A stretch of 64,000 nt of DNA from Thiofaba sp049322715 (lineage in GTDB: Bacteria; Pseudomonadota; Gammaproteobacteria; Halothiobacillales; Halothiobacillaceae): contig JBMOQP010000022.1 in assembly GCA_049322715.1 (NCBI GenBank), positions 40,080 through 104,079 on the forward strand, read 5' to 3'. Numbering within the stretch: the stretch's first letter is position 1; each line of letters opens with the position of its first letter. The position numbers and the translations under genes were made by a program. The notes below the pieces were generated by a model that saw only the letters and a list, made by a program, of their open reading frames with translations, searched no databases and was not told the DNA's origin. Positions 1 through 11,724 of the stretch are shown piece by piece.

Positions 1-1646
<1,646 letters not shown>

Positions 1647-1650
<4 letters not shown>

Positions 1651-2123
1651 ACCGCATCCCGATGACCGCCTCGGGCGCGCTCAAGCTCGAGGAAGAACTC
1701 AAGCATCTGCGCAGTGTCGAGCGTCCGCGCATCATCCAGGCCATCGCCGAGGCGCGCGAGCTGGGCGACCTGAAGGAGAACGCCGAATACCACGCCGCAC
1801 GCGAGGAGCAGGGGTTCATCGAAGGACGCATCAAGGAAATCGAGCACAAGCTGTCGATGGCTCAGGTGATCGACGTGACCAAATTGCCGAACACCGGCAA
1901 GGTCATCTTCGGCTGCACCGTGGTCGTGCTCGAGGAGGAGAGCGGCGAGGAGATCACCTACAAGTTGGTCGGCGACGATGAGGCCGACATCAAGCAGAAT
2001 CTGATTTCCGTGCATTCGCCCATCGCCCGTGCCCTGATCGGCAAGCACATTGGCGACACCATCGTGTTCCAGGCCCCGGCCGGCGAGCGCACCTACGAAG
2101 TGCTCGAAGTCCACCACATCTGA
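1647..2123 (+). CDS. greA: Transcription elongation factor GreA
   Basis: GreA rescues backtracked RNA polymerase by stimulating cleavage of the 3' end of the nascent RNA through the secondary channel. The 158-residue product matches the usual length. It has an N-terminal antiparallel coiled coil (about residues 1-75, with the typical ELGDLKENAEYHAAREEQ tip segment) and a C-terminal FKBP-like domain ending in YEVLEVHHI. The ATG overlaps the carB stop codon as ATGA, so translation is probably coupled. A second family member, greB, lies at 53523-53999 on the other strand. Confidence 0.98.
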
Positions 2124-2130
2124 GTTGCCA

Positions 2131-2162
2131 GTGGTCAGTTTTCAGTAACCCTGACTGACCAC
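2131..2162. repeat. Short inverted repeat between greA and serS
   Basis: Perfect 8-base arms GTGGTCAG and CTGACCAC are separated by 16 bases, and a further CACTGACCACC follows at 2175. No T-tract follows, so it is not a clear intrinsic terminator. It could be a weak attenuator or leftover of a dispersed repeat built on TGGTCAGT. Confidence 0.4.
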
Positions 2163-2195
2163 CGGCCACTCATCACTGACCACCAGGCGAAGCCC

Positions 2196-3470
2196 ATGCT
2201 CGACCCCAGACTCCTTCGCACCGACCTGAATGCCGTGGCTGCCGGACTCGCCCGTCGCGGGTTTGTCCTTGATGTGGCCGAGATCGAACGCCTCGAGGCG
2301 GAACGCAAGGCGGCGCAGACCGAGGCCGAGCGACTGCAGGCGGAGCGCAACGCGCGCTCCAAGGCCATCGGCCAGGCCAAGGCCAAGGGCGAGGACGTGC
2401 AGCCCCTGCTGGACGAGGTGGCCAGCCTCGGCGACCGGCTGGAGACCGCCAAGGCACGCTTCGGGGCGATCGCCGAGCAGCTGGACGCTCTCATGCTCAC
2501 CCTGCCGAACATCCCGCACGCCAGTGTGCCGGATGGCATGGACGAGACCGGCAATGTCGAGATCAAGCGTTGGGGCACACCTCCGAGCTTTGCCTTCGCG
2601 CCGCAGGATCATGTCGCCCTGGGCGAGGGGCTCGGTTCGATGGACTTTGCCGCGGCCGCCAAGCTCACCGGCAGCCGCTTCGTCGTGCTGAGGAGCGAAC
2701 TTGCCCGCCTGCACCGCGCCCTGATTCAGTTCATGCTCGACCTGCACACCCGCGAGCACGGCTACCAGGAAGTTTACGTGCCCTACATGGTCAACGCGGA
2801 CAGCCTGCGCGGCACCGGCCAGCTGCCGAAATTCGAGGAAGACCTGTTCCGGCTGGGTGGCGACTCGGCCTATTACCTCATCCCGACCGCCGAGGTGCCG
2901 GTCACCAACCTCGTGCGCGACGAGATCCTCGACCTCGACGGCCTGCCGCTGAAGATGGTCGCCCACACTCCGTGCTTCCGCTCCGAGGCCGGTTCCGCCG
3001 GGCGCGACACGCGCGGCATGATCCGCCAGCACCAGTTCGAGAAGGTGGAGCTGGTGCAGATCGTCCATCCGGAGCGTTCCTTCGAGGCTCTGGAGGAGCT
3101 GACCGGCCACGCCGAAACCGTGCTCGAACGGCTCGGCCTGCCGTATCGCCGCATGCTGCTGTGCAGCGGCGACATGGGCTTCGGCTCGGCCAAGACCTAC
3201 GACCTCGAGGTCTGGCTGCCGGCGCAGGACACCTACCGCGAGATCTCCTCCTGCTCGAACTTCGAGTCCTTCCAGGCCCGCCGCCTGCAGGCGCGCTTCC
3301 GCAATCCCGAGGGCAAGCCGGAGCTGGTGCACACCCTGAATGGCTCGGGCCTCGCGGTCGGCCGCACTCTGGTCGCGCTGCTGGAGAACTATCAGGACGA
3401 GGCCGGACGCATCGCCATTCCCGAAGCCCTGCAGCCCTACATGGGCGGCCAGCAGCACCTGGGATACTGA
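2196..3470 (+). CDS. serS: Seryl-tRNA synthetase
   Basis: This class II aminoacyl-tRNA synthetase charges tRNA-Ser (and tRNA-Sec) with serine in the cytoplasm. The 424-residue product has the expected N-terminal long coiled-coil arm (about residues 30-100) that contacts the tRNA variable arm. Class II motif 2 begins FRSEAGSAGRDTRGM near residue 259 and motif 3 reads NGSGLAVGRTLVALLENYQ near residue 382. The ATG at 2196 gives an N-terminus MLDPRLLRTDL typical of the family. An acyl carrier protein gene starts 19 bases downstream. Confidence 0.98.
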   Translation: MLDPRLLRTDLNAVAAGLARRGFVLDVAEIERLEAERKAAQTEAERLQAERNARSKAIGQAKAKGEDVQPLLDEVASLGDRLETAKARFGAIAEQLDALMLTLPNIPHASVPDGMDETGNVEIKRWGTPPSFAFAPQDHVALGEGLGSMDFAAAAKLTGSRFVVLRSELARLHRALIQFMLDLHTREHGYQEVYVPYMVNADSLRGTGQLPKFEEDLFRLGGDSAYYLIPTAEVPVTNLVRDEILDLDGLPLKMVAHTPCFRSEAGSAGRDTRGMIRQHQFEKVELVQIVHPERSFEALEELTGHAETVLERLGLPYRRMLLCSGDMGFGSAKTYDLEVWLPAQDTYREISSCSNFESFQARRLQARFRNPEGKPELVHTLNGSGLAVGRTLVALLENYQDEAGRIAIPEALQPYMGGQQHLGY

Positions 3471-3489
3471 GCGCGTGCTGCTGCCATCC

Positions 3490-3783
3490 ATGCACCCTGC
3501 GGACCTGCCGCAGGATTCTAGTTTTTCGCCGTCCGAGGATCTCGCCGCCGACCTGCGCGCCCTCCTGCACGACGCCCTTCAACTTGGCGAGGAAGCCTTC
3601 GCGTTCACCGCCGACTCCCCGCTGCTCGGCGTCCTGCCCCAGCTCGACTCGATGGGCGTGCTCGCCGTGCTGACCGCGCTCGAGCAGCAACTCGGTCTCA
3701 AGCTCCACGACGACGACATCGACGCCAGCCTGTTCGAGACCTTTGGCACCTTGACGGAATTTGTACGCCAGCGCTTGGTCTGA
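3490..3783 (+). CDS. Acyl carrier protein, exosortase-system type
   Basis: This 97-residue protein has the shape of a phosphopantetheine-binding carrier. Ser54 in QLDSMG is the predicted attachment site, and an acidic stretch (HDDDID, about residues 73-78) precedes FETFGTLTEFV. The pattern LLGxxPxLDSMxVxxVxTALE is how I recall the carrier proteins that accompany exosortase A-associated ligase and decarboxylase genes in exopolysaccharide loci. It is not the fatty-acid AcpP, which has a DSLD site. The ATG at 3490 is chosen; an in-frame GTG at 3475 is the alternative. Likely partners are the ligase and decarboxylase at 10501-13319. Their functional link is inference. Confidence 0.8.
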   Translation: MHPADLPQDSSFSPSEDLAADLRALLHDALQLGEEAFAFTADSPLLGVLPQLDSMGVLAVLTALEQQLGLKLHDDDIDASLFETFGTLTEFVRQRLV

Positions 3784-3804
3784 TGTTTGGCTCCTTCCCC
3801 ATCA

Positions 3805-3835
3805 AGGGAATCGCTGAATTTTTCAGCGATTCCCT
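3805..3835. repeat. Perfect 14-bp palindrome downstream of the carrier protein gene
   Basis: Arms AGGGAATCGCTGAA and its exact complement enclose a three-base TTT loop. The hairpin begins 22 bases after the carrier protein stop codon. It is followed by a second imperfect hairpin, CCCTCTC-CCGCCAGGC-GAGAGGG, at about 3838-3860. No run of T follows either stem, so they may be a 3'-end stabiliser, an atypical terminator or a dispersed palindromic repeat rather than a classical intrinsic terminator. Confidence 0.6.
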
Positions 3836-3885
3836 AACCCTCTCCCGCCAGGCGAGAGGGGATTGTTCTGCCGCTTGAGATTCTC

Positions 3886-5811
<1,926 letters not shown>

Positions 5812-6802
5812 CAGGGGGTAGGGGGCTTGATCCCTTCGGCCACCTGTCTCTCCAGCGAGGCACGGTCCCACCGGCCCAGATTGGCCGCAGCCTCATAGGC
5901 CGATTCAAAGAACCCGAGCAGCACACTGTCTGGGGATGATGCCCGGCGAACGGCATCGTAAGGCAGGATGAATTCGCGGAAATCCCGGCTGTAGAAGGCC
6001 TCGCCGGGTTGGAGGGGCGCCTCGGCGTAGCCAGGTGGTTCGGGATAGACATAGGCGTAGAACGCGGGATAGGGGATGGCGCCGCTGCCTGGCCAGAATC
6101 CGCAGCTGCTGACTTCGTGCGAATAGGCATCGCGGGTTACCCAGTCCGGCAGGTTCGGCATGCCGCCGGGATGCTCGGGGGCTCGCCGGCCGGAGAAGAG
6201 GCTGACAGCCAGGTCCTGGGAACCCCAGAAGAGTTGCACCGGGCTGCATTTGCCGATGAATTTCGCCCGAAACACGCTCATGATGCGGTGAGTCTGCGCG
6301 AGGATGCGCCAGTAGCGGTTCGCATAGTCCCGGTCGTATGCCCGGTGAGACTCGTCCTGCTCGAACGGGATGGGGTCGACAAGCTCACAGGGCGTGGTCC
6401 GGATGGTCACGGGGAGGCGCAGCCCGGCCATTTCTTCCATGAGACGTGCGTAAAACGCAGCCACTGTCATGGGCTCGAGGGCGAACCCGCCGATGCCCTC
6501 GTCACCGGTCTGGATGAAGAGTCGATGCCCGACGAAGTCGAGGTCGATCTGGAACAGCCTGCTGCCAAGGGGGATCGGCGAGGTTGTCAGCCCTCGGGCG
6601 GTCACGTAGAGCGTGACGTGCCAGGAGTGGTTCACCCAGGGGCTCAGGGTCAGGCGGATCTTCCCAATGATCTGGAGCCACATGTGCAGGGTCGCGCAGG
6701 TCTCGGCCCATGCTTCCAGCGGCAGGCTTGGCCAGGCTTCGCTGTCGTCGGTTGGCAGGTTCCCCATGGTTCTTCCCCTCCTCGGTGACGGTCACGCCGC
6801 CC

Positions 6803-7165
6803 TCAGGCCGCGACCCATTTGATTGCCTCGGCAAGCTCGGCGTTGGCAAATACCTTGACCTCGCAGGGGAGCACGAACTGGAGGATGCTGCCCGCGCCCC
6901 GGATCCAGTCGATATCCGTCACCATGGCGATGCGCTCCCAGGCCCTGAGGTGGGCGAGGCCCACCTTCACGTCGTCCCACAGGGCTCCTGCGGTGAAGCC
7001 GGTGAATCCGGGACCAAGGTGATAAATGACCCGTACCTTTCCGTGATCCTTGATGGCTGCTTCTATCGTGGGGATGAAGACGGATTCATAGTCTTCCGCC
7101 GAGACCGGCCCACTGGCGGTGAAGCCGACAACGTGGGCCGGGAGGTTGGGCATGCGTTCGAGCAT
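6803..7165 (-). CDS. SpoIIAA-like (STAS/SEC14-type) protein
   Basis: The 120-residue product resembles small SpoIIAA-like proteins (PF11964/DUF3478), which have a STAS or SEC14-like alpha/beta fold and are proposed to bind lipids or partner proteins. Visible features are an early VVGFTASGPVSAEDYESVFIP segment, KVRVIYHLGPGFTGFTAGALWDD, and a closing AEAIKWVAA helix. I chose the ATG at 7165 rather than the upstream start at 7195. It is preceded by a CAGGAG ribosome binding site with good spacing, and the extra ten residues do not look family-like. It lies between the DUF5996 and AHSA1 genes on the same strand. Confidence 0.75.
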   Translation of the reverse strand: MLERMPNLPAHVVGFTASGPVSAEDYESVFIPTIEAAIKDHGKVRVIYHLGPGFTGFTAGALWDDVKVGLAHLRAWERIAMVTDIDWIRGAGSILQFVLPCEVKVFANAELAEAIKWVAA

Positions 7166-7198
7166 GGGGTGGTTCTCCTGGGAGGGGGAGAGCACGGG

Positions 7199-7687
7199 TC
7201 AGGCCAGCGTCCGAAGGTAGGCGTCGAGCCGCTCGAAGCTGATGGTCACGCCGTCCTCCATGCCTGTTTCCAGCGCCCTGTCGCGTGCTTGCTTGCTCGG
7301 GTAGAACATCCGGCTGATCATGGTGGTCTTGCCGTTTTCCTCGGTGATCTCAAGCGTGTTGAGCGTTTCGGCCCAGTCGCCTCCCCAGGATTCGGTATTG
7401 ACGACGCGCCCGGGCGGCGTGATCTCCTTGTAGATGCCGCTCATCTCCATCTCGGAACCGTCGGTATGGCGCCAGACAAAGTGCCAGGTCCCGCCCGGGC
7501 GCAGATCGACTTCGCAGACGGGCATGCTCCATCCCTCCGGGCCGAGCATCCAGTGAGGGATGTGCTCGGGGCTGGTCCAGGCATCGAAGACGAGTTGGCG
7601 CGGAGCCTCGACCACATGCGTCATGACGATTTCCCTGTCCGACGGAGTCATGAAGGTCGTGACAGCGGCTTGCCGGGGCTCGTTCAT
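7199..7687 (-). CDS. SRPBCC/AHSA1 domain protein
   Basis: The 162-residue protein has the START-like fold of the activator-of-Hsp90-homologue-1 C-terminal family (SRPBCC), whose members bind hydrophobic ligands in a deep cavity. Hallmarks are VVEAPRQLVFDAWTSPEHI, WMLGPEGWSMPVCEVDLRPGG and a YKEITPPGRVVNTESW segment, ending in a helix that calls for SFERLDAYLRTLA. The ATG at 7687 follows AGGGGAGGTC and is preferred over an upstream in-frame ATG at 7819. These genes are often paired with an ArsR-type regulator; none is visible here. The ligand is unknown. Confidence 0.82.
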   Translation of the reverse strand: MNEPRQAAVTTFMTPSDREIVMTHVVEAPRQLVFDAWTSPEHIPHWMLGPEGWSMPVCEVDLRPGGTWHFVWRHTDGSEMEMSGIYKEITPPGRVVNTESWGGDWAETLNTLEITEENGKTTMISRMFYPSKQARDRALETGMEDGVTISFERLDAYLRTLA

Positions 7688-8083
7688 GACCTCCCCTTGT
7701 TCGCAGGTTTTGCGGATACACGTCTGAAAGTAGGCGACGGAGTCCCGAGCCGCAACAAGCGAATCAGCATGGCTTGCCTTCCGGTGGCTGCCCCGGGGGG
7801 TGTGGTGGCGCTGGTGCATGATTGATGCACCGCGTGTTGATGGCGAGGGTGCTTGGGCGGCAGCTGGCCTTGCCCGATCCGTTTGCTGACGATCTGATTG
7901 CCGTCGCCATCAAATACTGCTTCGGGGTAGGATCGCACATGGTCGCCGTTTGACATCAGCAGCACGGCGCGTTCCAGGGCTCCCAGGGCGCGATCACCAG
8001 ACTCCCGCATGGGCTGACCAAGCCCGGTGCGAACGACCATCTTCTTGCCATCCCTGTTGAAAGGCCGTCATCCTGCGGGCGTC
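7688..8083. other. 396-base stretch without a confident gene
   Basis: The stretch contains a leftward open frame (7684-8040, 118 codons) that ends inside the AHSA1 start region. It has no recognisable domain and an Arg/Pro-rich second half, so I do not call it. A perfect 7-base inverted repeat, GGTGCAT-GATTG-ATGCACC, lies at 7813-7831 and could be an operator for the leftward AHSA1 gene. Confidence 0.5.
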
Positions 8084-9343
8084 ATGTTAAGAGAAAACAA
8101 CACCTCCAATACGCATGGCGTTGATTTTGAAGGGCGTGTTCGCCTTCTAGGCGGGTTCCTGCGGGATTGCTCCGGGCTGTGGCGACCGGCCCCCTTCCAT
8201 CACGACGTGCCGCCCTGGGCGGCGGAGCATCCCGAGCTTCATGCGGCCGTCCTCGCATTGACTCCGGGGCAGGTCGACGCCCTGCATACAGACGAGAGGC
8301 GCCTGAGGAATTGGCTCGAGCGATTCATTCCGGGCATGGCCGCCCTCAACCTGCTGATCGACTTTCCCGACTTGATGCCGGCACCTCCGGGAGAGCACTC
8401 TCCTGATGGGATATGGAGGGGACATGCCGTGCACTCGCCGGATCGCGATGTCCCGGGGCGAAAGTGGGCGCAGATCGAGGCGTTTGCCGGGCACGCGTCA
8501 TCGTGGCGGGACAGTGCGCGCGAAGTGCTGGACTGGTGTGCGGGTAAGTCACATCTGGGGCGCATGATCGGCATGCGCTCAGGCCTGCCAGTGCGCGCCC
8601 TGGAGCGCGATCCCGCACTGTGCGCGGAAGCCGAACGGCTGGCGGCGCGCGACGGGATCGCGCTGACGGCGGAGATGTGCGATGTGCTGCAGATAGATCA
8701 TCGCAATGTCCTCATGACCAGCACCTTGGCCTGCGCGCTGCACGCCTGCGGTGACCTGCACCTGACCCTTCTCGACCAGGTCGGGCGCCAATCGCCCGCA
8801 GGGCTGCTGCTCGCCCCGTGCTGTTATCACCGCACGGTGCATGAACACCATCGGCCGCGCTCGTCCGCCGGGCGGGCGTGCGGGCTGAGGCTGTCGCGGG
8901 AGGATCTGCGACTGGCCGTGCTGGAAACCTGTACGGCCGGTCACGCGCAGCGCGAGACGGAAAAACGCCGCAAGGCCCGTCTGCTGGCATTGAAAGGATG
9001 GGGCGCGCAACACGGCCTGGAGGTGACGGATTACTCCCCGCTGAAGGACATCGGCCGGGGCGATGATCACATGGCCCTGCAGCGCGCCTGTGAGCGCCTC
9101 GGCTGGCTCGTCCCCGATGCCGGGCAGGCGGAAGCCGCCATGCGGACAGGCTGGAAACGCTCCAGGGATGTACGCGCCTTCGAGTTGATTCGCGCCGCCG
9201 TTCGTCGGCCCCTGGAGGTGTGGCTGGTGCTGGACATGGCCCTCGGCCTGGCGGGCGAGGGCTATGAGGTGGAAGTGGGGGAGTTCTGCGGACGCGAGCT
9301 CACGCCGCGCAACCTGATGATCAAGGCAGGCCGTCGGGCCTGA
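8084..9343 (+). CDS. SAM-dependent methyltransferase, Methyltransf_32-like
   Basis: This 419-residue protein has a Rossmann-type methyltransferase core of the kind found in GSTCD/TRM13-related proteins. The SAM-binding motif I is LDWCAGKSHLGRMIG near residue 160. It is followed by an acidic motif II (ALERDP) and by TSTLACALHACGDL, the conserved ALHACGDL segment. A cysteine pair, LLAPCCYH, follows and is also typical of this family. The substrate is unknown; relatives modify tRNA or are uncharacterised. An upstream ATG at 8027 would add 19 residues without family character, so 8084 is chosen, though its ribosome binding site is weak. It converges on the lipoprotein gene at 9377. Confidence 0.8.
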   Translation: MLRENNTSNTHGVDFEGRVRLLGGFLRDCSGLWRPAPFHHDVPPWAAEHPELHAAVLALTPGQVDALHTDERRLRNWLERFIPGMAALNLLIDFPDLMPAPPGEHSPDGIWRGHAVHSPDRDVPGRKWAQIEAFAGHASSWRDSAREVLDWCAGKSHLGRMIGMRSGLPVRALERDPALCAEAERLAARDGIALTAEMCDVLQIDHRNVLMTSTLACALHACGDLHLTLLDQVGRQSPAGLLLAPCCYHRTVHEHHRPRSSAGRACGLRLSREDLRLAVLETCTAGHAQRETEKRRKARLLALKGWGAQHGLEVTDYSPLKDIGRGDDHMALQRACERLGWLVPDAGQAEAAMRTGWKRSRDVRAFELIRAAVRRPLEVWLVLDMALGLAGEGYEVEVGEFCGRELTPRNLMIKAGRRA

Positions 9344-9376
9344 AGCCGGAGGGCGGCCTGCCGCGACCGCGGCTAC

Positions 9377-10426
9377 TCAGGGCGACAGGGTCGTCCAGGG
9401 TACCGACTGGCCGGTCTCATAGGTGCCATCCCCATCGGCATCAAGGGAGACCATTGCACTTACGCCGTCAGATTGTGCCTCGATCCTGGCCTTGGCGCTG
9501 TTGGCACCGATCATGACCATGGTGCCGGAGGTCGGGTTGCCCATGTTCCCGGAGCCATCCATGGCCCCGCCGAAGGCAGGGTTCGTGACCACTGCGATGA
9601 CCCCGCCCAGTTCGCTGCTGGCCAGGGTGTAATCGGCATCGGCGGAATAGGTCGACATGCCGAGGTTCAGGCTGAAGGCCAGAGAGAAGTTCGTGAGCCG
9701 GGCGATGCCGGTCCCCTCGCTGTCGGTCCAGGTCGTGGTCAGCGTGCGTCCTGTGACGTTCTGGGTCTCGGTGTTCGTGGCGAGCACGTAGGTCGCGGCA
9801 ATCGTGTAGCCGCCATCAAAGGTCATGCTTTCGCTGCCTTCGCTGATCCTGAGGCTGGCGTAGTCGGCGTCCACGTTGAAGGACCAGTCCGCAGCCCGGG
9901 TCGATGGATCGCCCGCAACGCTGTTGACGGTCAAGGTCAGGGTCCCGTTGAGGATCGTGCCATCGGCGCTTATCTGACAACTGGAATATGTCTCACGCCA
10001 GGTATCCCCCGCGCTCAGCGTGCCGGACTCATCCGCGTCATTCCAGGACACCGTCCCGCTTCCGCTGACGCAATCGAGGTTGTCGGAATAGACGGTGGCG
10101 GGATACACCGCATCCCCAGAGGAGTCGCCAAGACGCCTTTTCGCGATGTCGAGCGTCAGCTCCAGCAATCCTTCCCGGGGTGCGGCTTCGCGGCCAGAGG
10201 CAGAGGCGACGCCCAGCGTGGAGAGCCTGCCAAGCTGGATGAACTCGCCGATCGCCGCATAGGCATCCCCGGCGATCGACACGTAGTTCGCACTCGTGAT
10301 GCTGGCGGGCGATGTCGGAACGCTGGGGATGGAAGAGTCGTCATCGTCCCCGCCCCCGCCGCAACCATGGAGCGCACCTGCCAGCAGCACGACCCCTGGG
10401 ATCAGCAATCGATTCATGTCCTTCAT
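9377..10426 (-). CDS. Putative surface or periplasmic lipoprotein
   Basis: The 349-residue product begins with MKDMNRLLIPGVVLLAGALHGC, a lipoprotein signal peptide with lipobox LHGC. A GGGGDDDDSS linker after the cysteine suggests export to the outer membrane or surface. The rest is rich in Thr, Ser, Gly and Asp and alternates like beta-strand repeats (for example NADW/VDADYASL, GGYTIAATYVLATNTETQ). I do not recognise a named family. The ATG at 10426 has a clear GAGGAGAA ribosome binding site, and the upstream frame extension to 10468 is rejected. The gene stands alone downstream of the decarboxylase. Confidence 0.8.
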   Translation of the reverse strand: MKDMNRLLIPGVVLLAGALHGCGGGGDDDDSSIPSVPTSPASITSANYVSIAGDAYAAIGEFIQLGRLSTLGVASASGREAAPREGLLELTLDIAKRRLGDSSGDAVYPATVYSDNLDCVSGSGTVSWNDADESGTLSAGDTWRETYSSCQISADGTILNGTLTLTVNSVAGDPSTRAADWSFNVDADYASLRISEGSESMTFDGGYTIAATYVLATNTETQNVTGRTLTTTWTDSEGTGIARLTNFSLAFSLNLGMSTYSADADYTLASSELGGVIAVVTNPAFGGAMDGSGNMGNPTSGTMVMIGANSAKARIEAQSDGVSAMVSLDADGDGTYETGQSVPWTTLSP

Positions 10427-10500
10427 GACGTTCTCCTCTTGAGTGGCCGCCGGGATTGGCGTGCCCATATTTCCTTAGTGCAGCCAGGCGTTTATTTCAA

Positions 10501-11724
10501 TCAGACCAGGATCTCGGCCGGGACGGGGTGGTCGAGGAAATGCACCGGGCTGGCCGTTAGGCCGTAGGCGCCGGACTGGGTGACGGCGATCAGGTCGCCG
10601 ATCTCGGCGCGGGGCAGGGCAACCTTGTGGCCGAGCACGTCCAGCGGGGTGCACAGGGGACCGTGGATGTTGACGGTCTCATCCGCCGTGCTCCCCACCC
10701 GGTGGGCGAGATAGACCGGATAGTTCTTGCGGATGACCTGGCCGAGATTGCCGGACAGGGCCAGATGGTGGTGCATGCCGCCGTCGGTGATGAGGAAGGT
10801 TTCCCCGCGCGAAACCTTGCGGTCGACGATGCGGGTGACGTACACGCCGGCCTCGCCGACCAGGAAACGGCCCAGTTCAAGGATGAGGTGGGCCGGCCCA
10901 AGCCAGCCTCCATGAGCTTCGAGAAGGTGATGAAGGCGATCCCCTATGGGATTGATATCCAGGCGATTTTCGCCAGGAAAATAAGGAATTCCGAGACCGC
11001 CGCCGATATTGATGTGCCGGACCGGCAGACCGGATCCATCCAGTAGCATGCGGGCAAGATTCAGGGCACCGGACTGGGCCTGCACGATGGCATCCATGTT
11101 CAGGCTCTGGGAGCCGGTGAAGATGTGAAGACCATGAAAATCAATGTCTAACGCCTTGATTTCACGGATGATGACTGGCGCCTGCTCGGCATCGATGCCG
11201 AAGGGTTTGGCGCCGCCGCCCATGCGCATGCCGGAGCCCTTCAGTTCGAAGTCCGGGTTGATGCGCAGGGCCACGCACGGCCGGATGCCGAGCCGTTCGC
11301 CCAACCGCGCCAAGCGTCCCAGCTCGCCGGCCGATTCGACATTGACGGTGATGCCCGCTCGCAGGGCCGCCTCGAGCTCCGCATCGCGCTTGCCGGGGCC
11401 GGCGAAACTGATCGTCCCGGGCCTGAAGCCCGCTTCAAGTGCTTTCTCAAGTTCCCCGGAGGAGGCCACGTCGCAGCCATCCAGCAGGCGGGCCATGTGG
11501 CGCAGCAGAGGGCGGAATGGGTTGGCCTTGACGGCATAGTGGATCTGCATCCGTGAGGGCAGCACGTCCCGCAGTTCCTTGATGCGCCGCTGGATAAGGC
11601 GGCTGTCGTAGGCGTAGAAGGGCGTGCCCAGTCGCTCGGCCAGCGCGGTCGCCGGCTCCCCCCCGATGAGCAGGGTGCCGGCGCGGGTCTCGAACAGCAG
11701 CGGGGCGTGGGACGGCTGGATCAT
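10501..11724 (-). CDS. PLP-dependent decarboxylase, exosortase A system-associated type
   Basis: This 407-residue fold-type III PLP enzyme is related to diaminopimelate and ornithine decarboxylases. The PLP lysine is K66 in YAVKANP, HIFTGSQ starts at H200, and the glycine-rich phosphate loop GGGLG is at 241-245. The catalytic-type cysteine is C358 in GPLCTPLDVL, and SGAYG is near 384. ELGR replaces the usual EPGR. It resembles the family annotated with exosortase/PEP-CTERM exopolysaccharide loci (TIGR03099 type). Its start overlaps the ligase stop by 4 bases, so the two are translationally coupled. It is not simple lysA: the ligase partner argues for a carrier-bound substrate, which is inference. 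Confidence 0.85.
   Translation of the reverse strand: MIQPSHAPLLFETRAGTLLIGGEPATALAERLGTPFYAYDSRLIQRRIKELRDVLPSRMQIHYAVKANPFRPLLRHMARLLDGCDVASSGELEKALEAGFRPGTISFAGPGKRDAELEAALRAGITVNVESAGELGRLARLGERLGIRPCVALRINPDFELKGSGMRMGGGAKPFGIDAEQAPVIIREIKALDIDFHGLHIFTGSQSLNMDAIVQAQSGALNLARMLLDGSGLPVRHINIGGGLGIPYFPGENRLDINPIGDRLHHLLEAHGGWLGPAHLILELGRFLVGEAGVYVTRIVDRKVSRGETFLITDGGMHHHLALSGNLGQVIRKNYPVYLAHRVGSTADETVNIHGPLCTPLDVLGHKVALPRAEIGDLIAVTQSGAYGLTASPVHFLDHPVPAEILV

Noticed and set aside
7684..8040. Leftward 118-codon frame upstream of the AHSA1 gene
   Set aside because: No recognisable domain and overlaps the better-supported AHSA1 start; kept only as an unexplained stretch.
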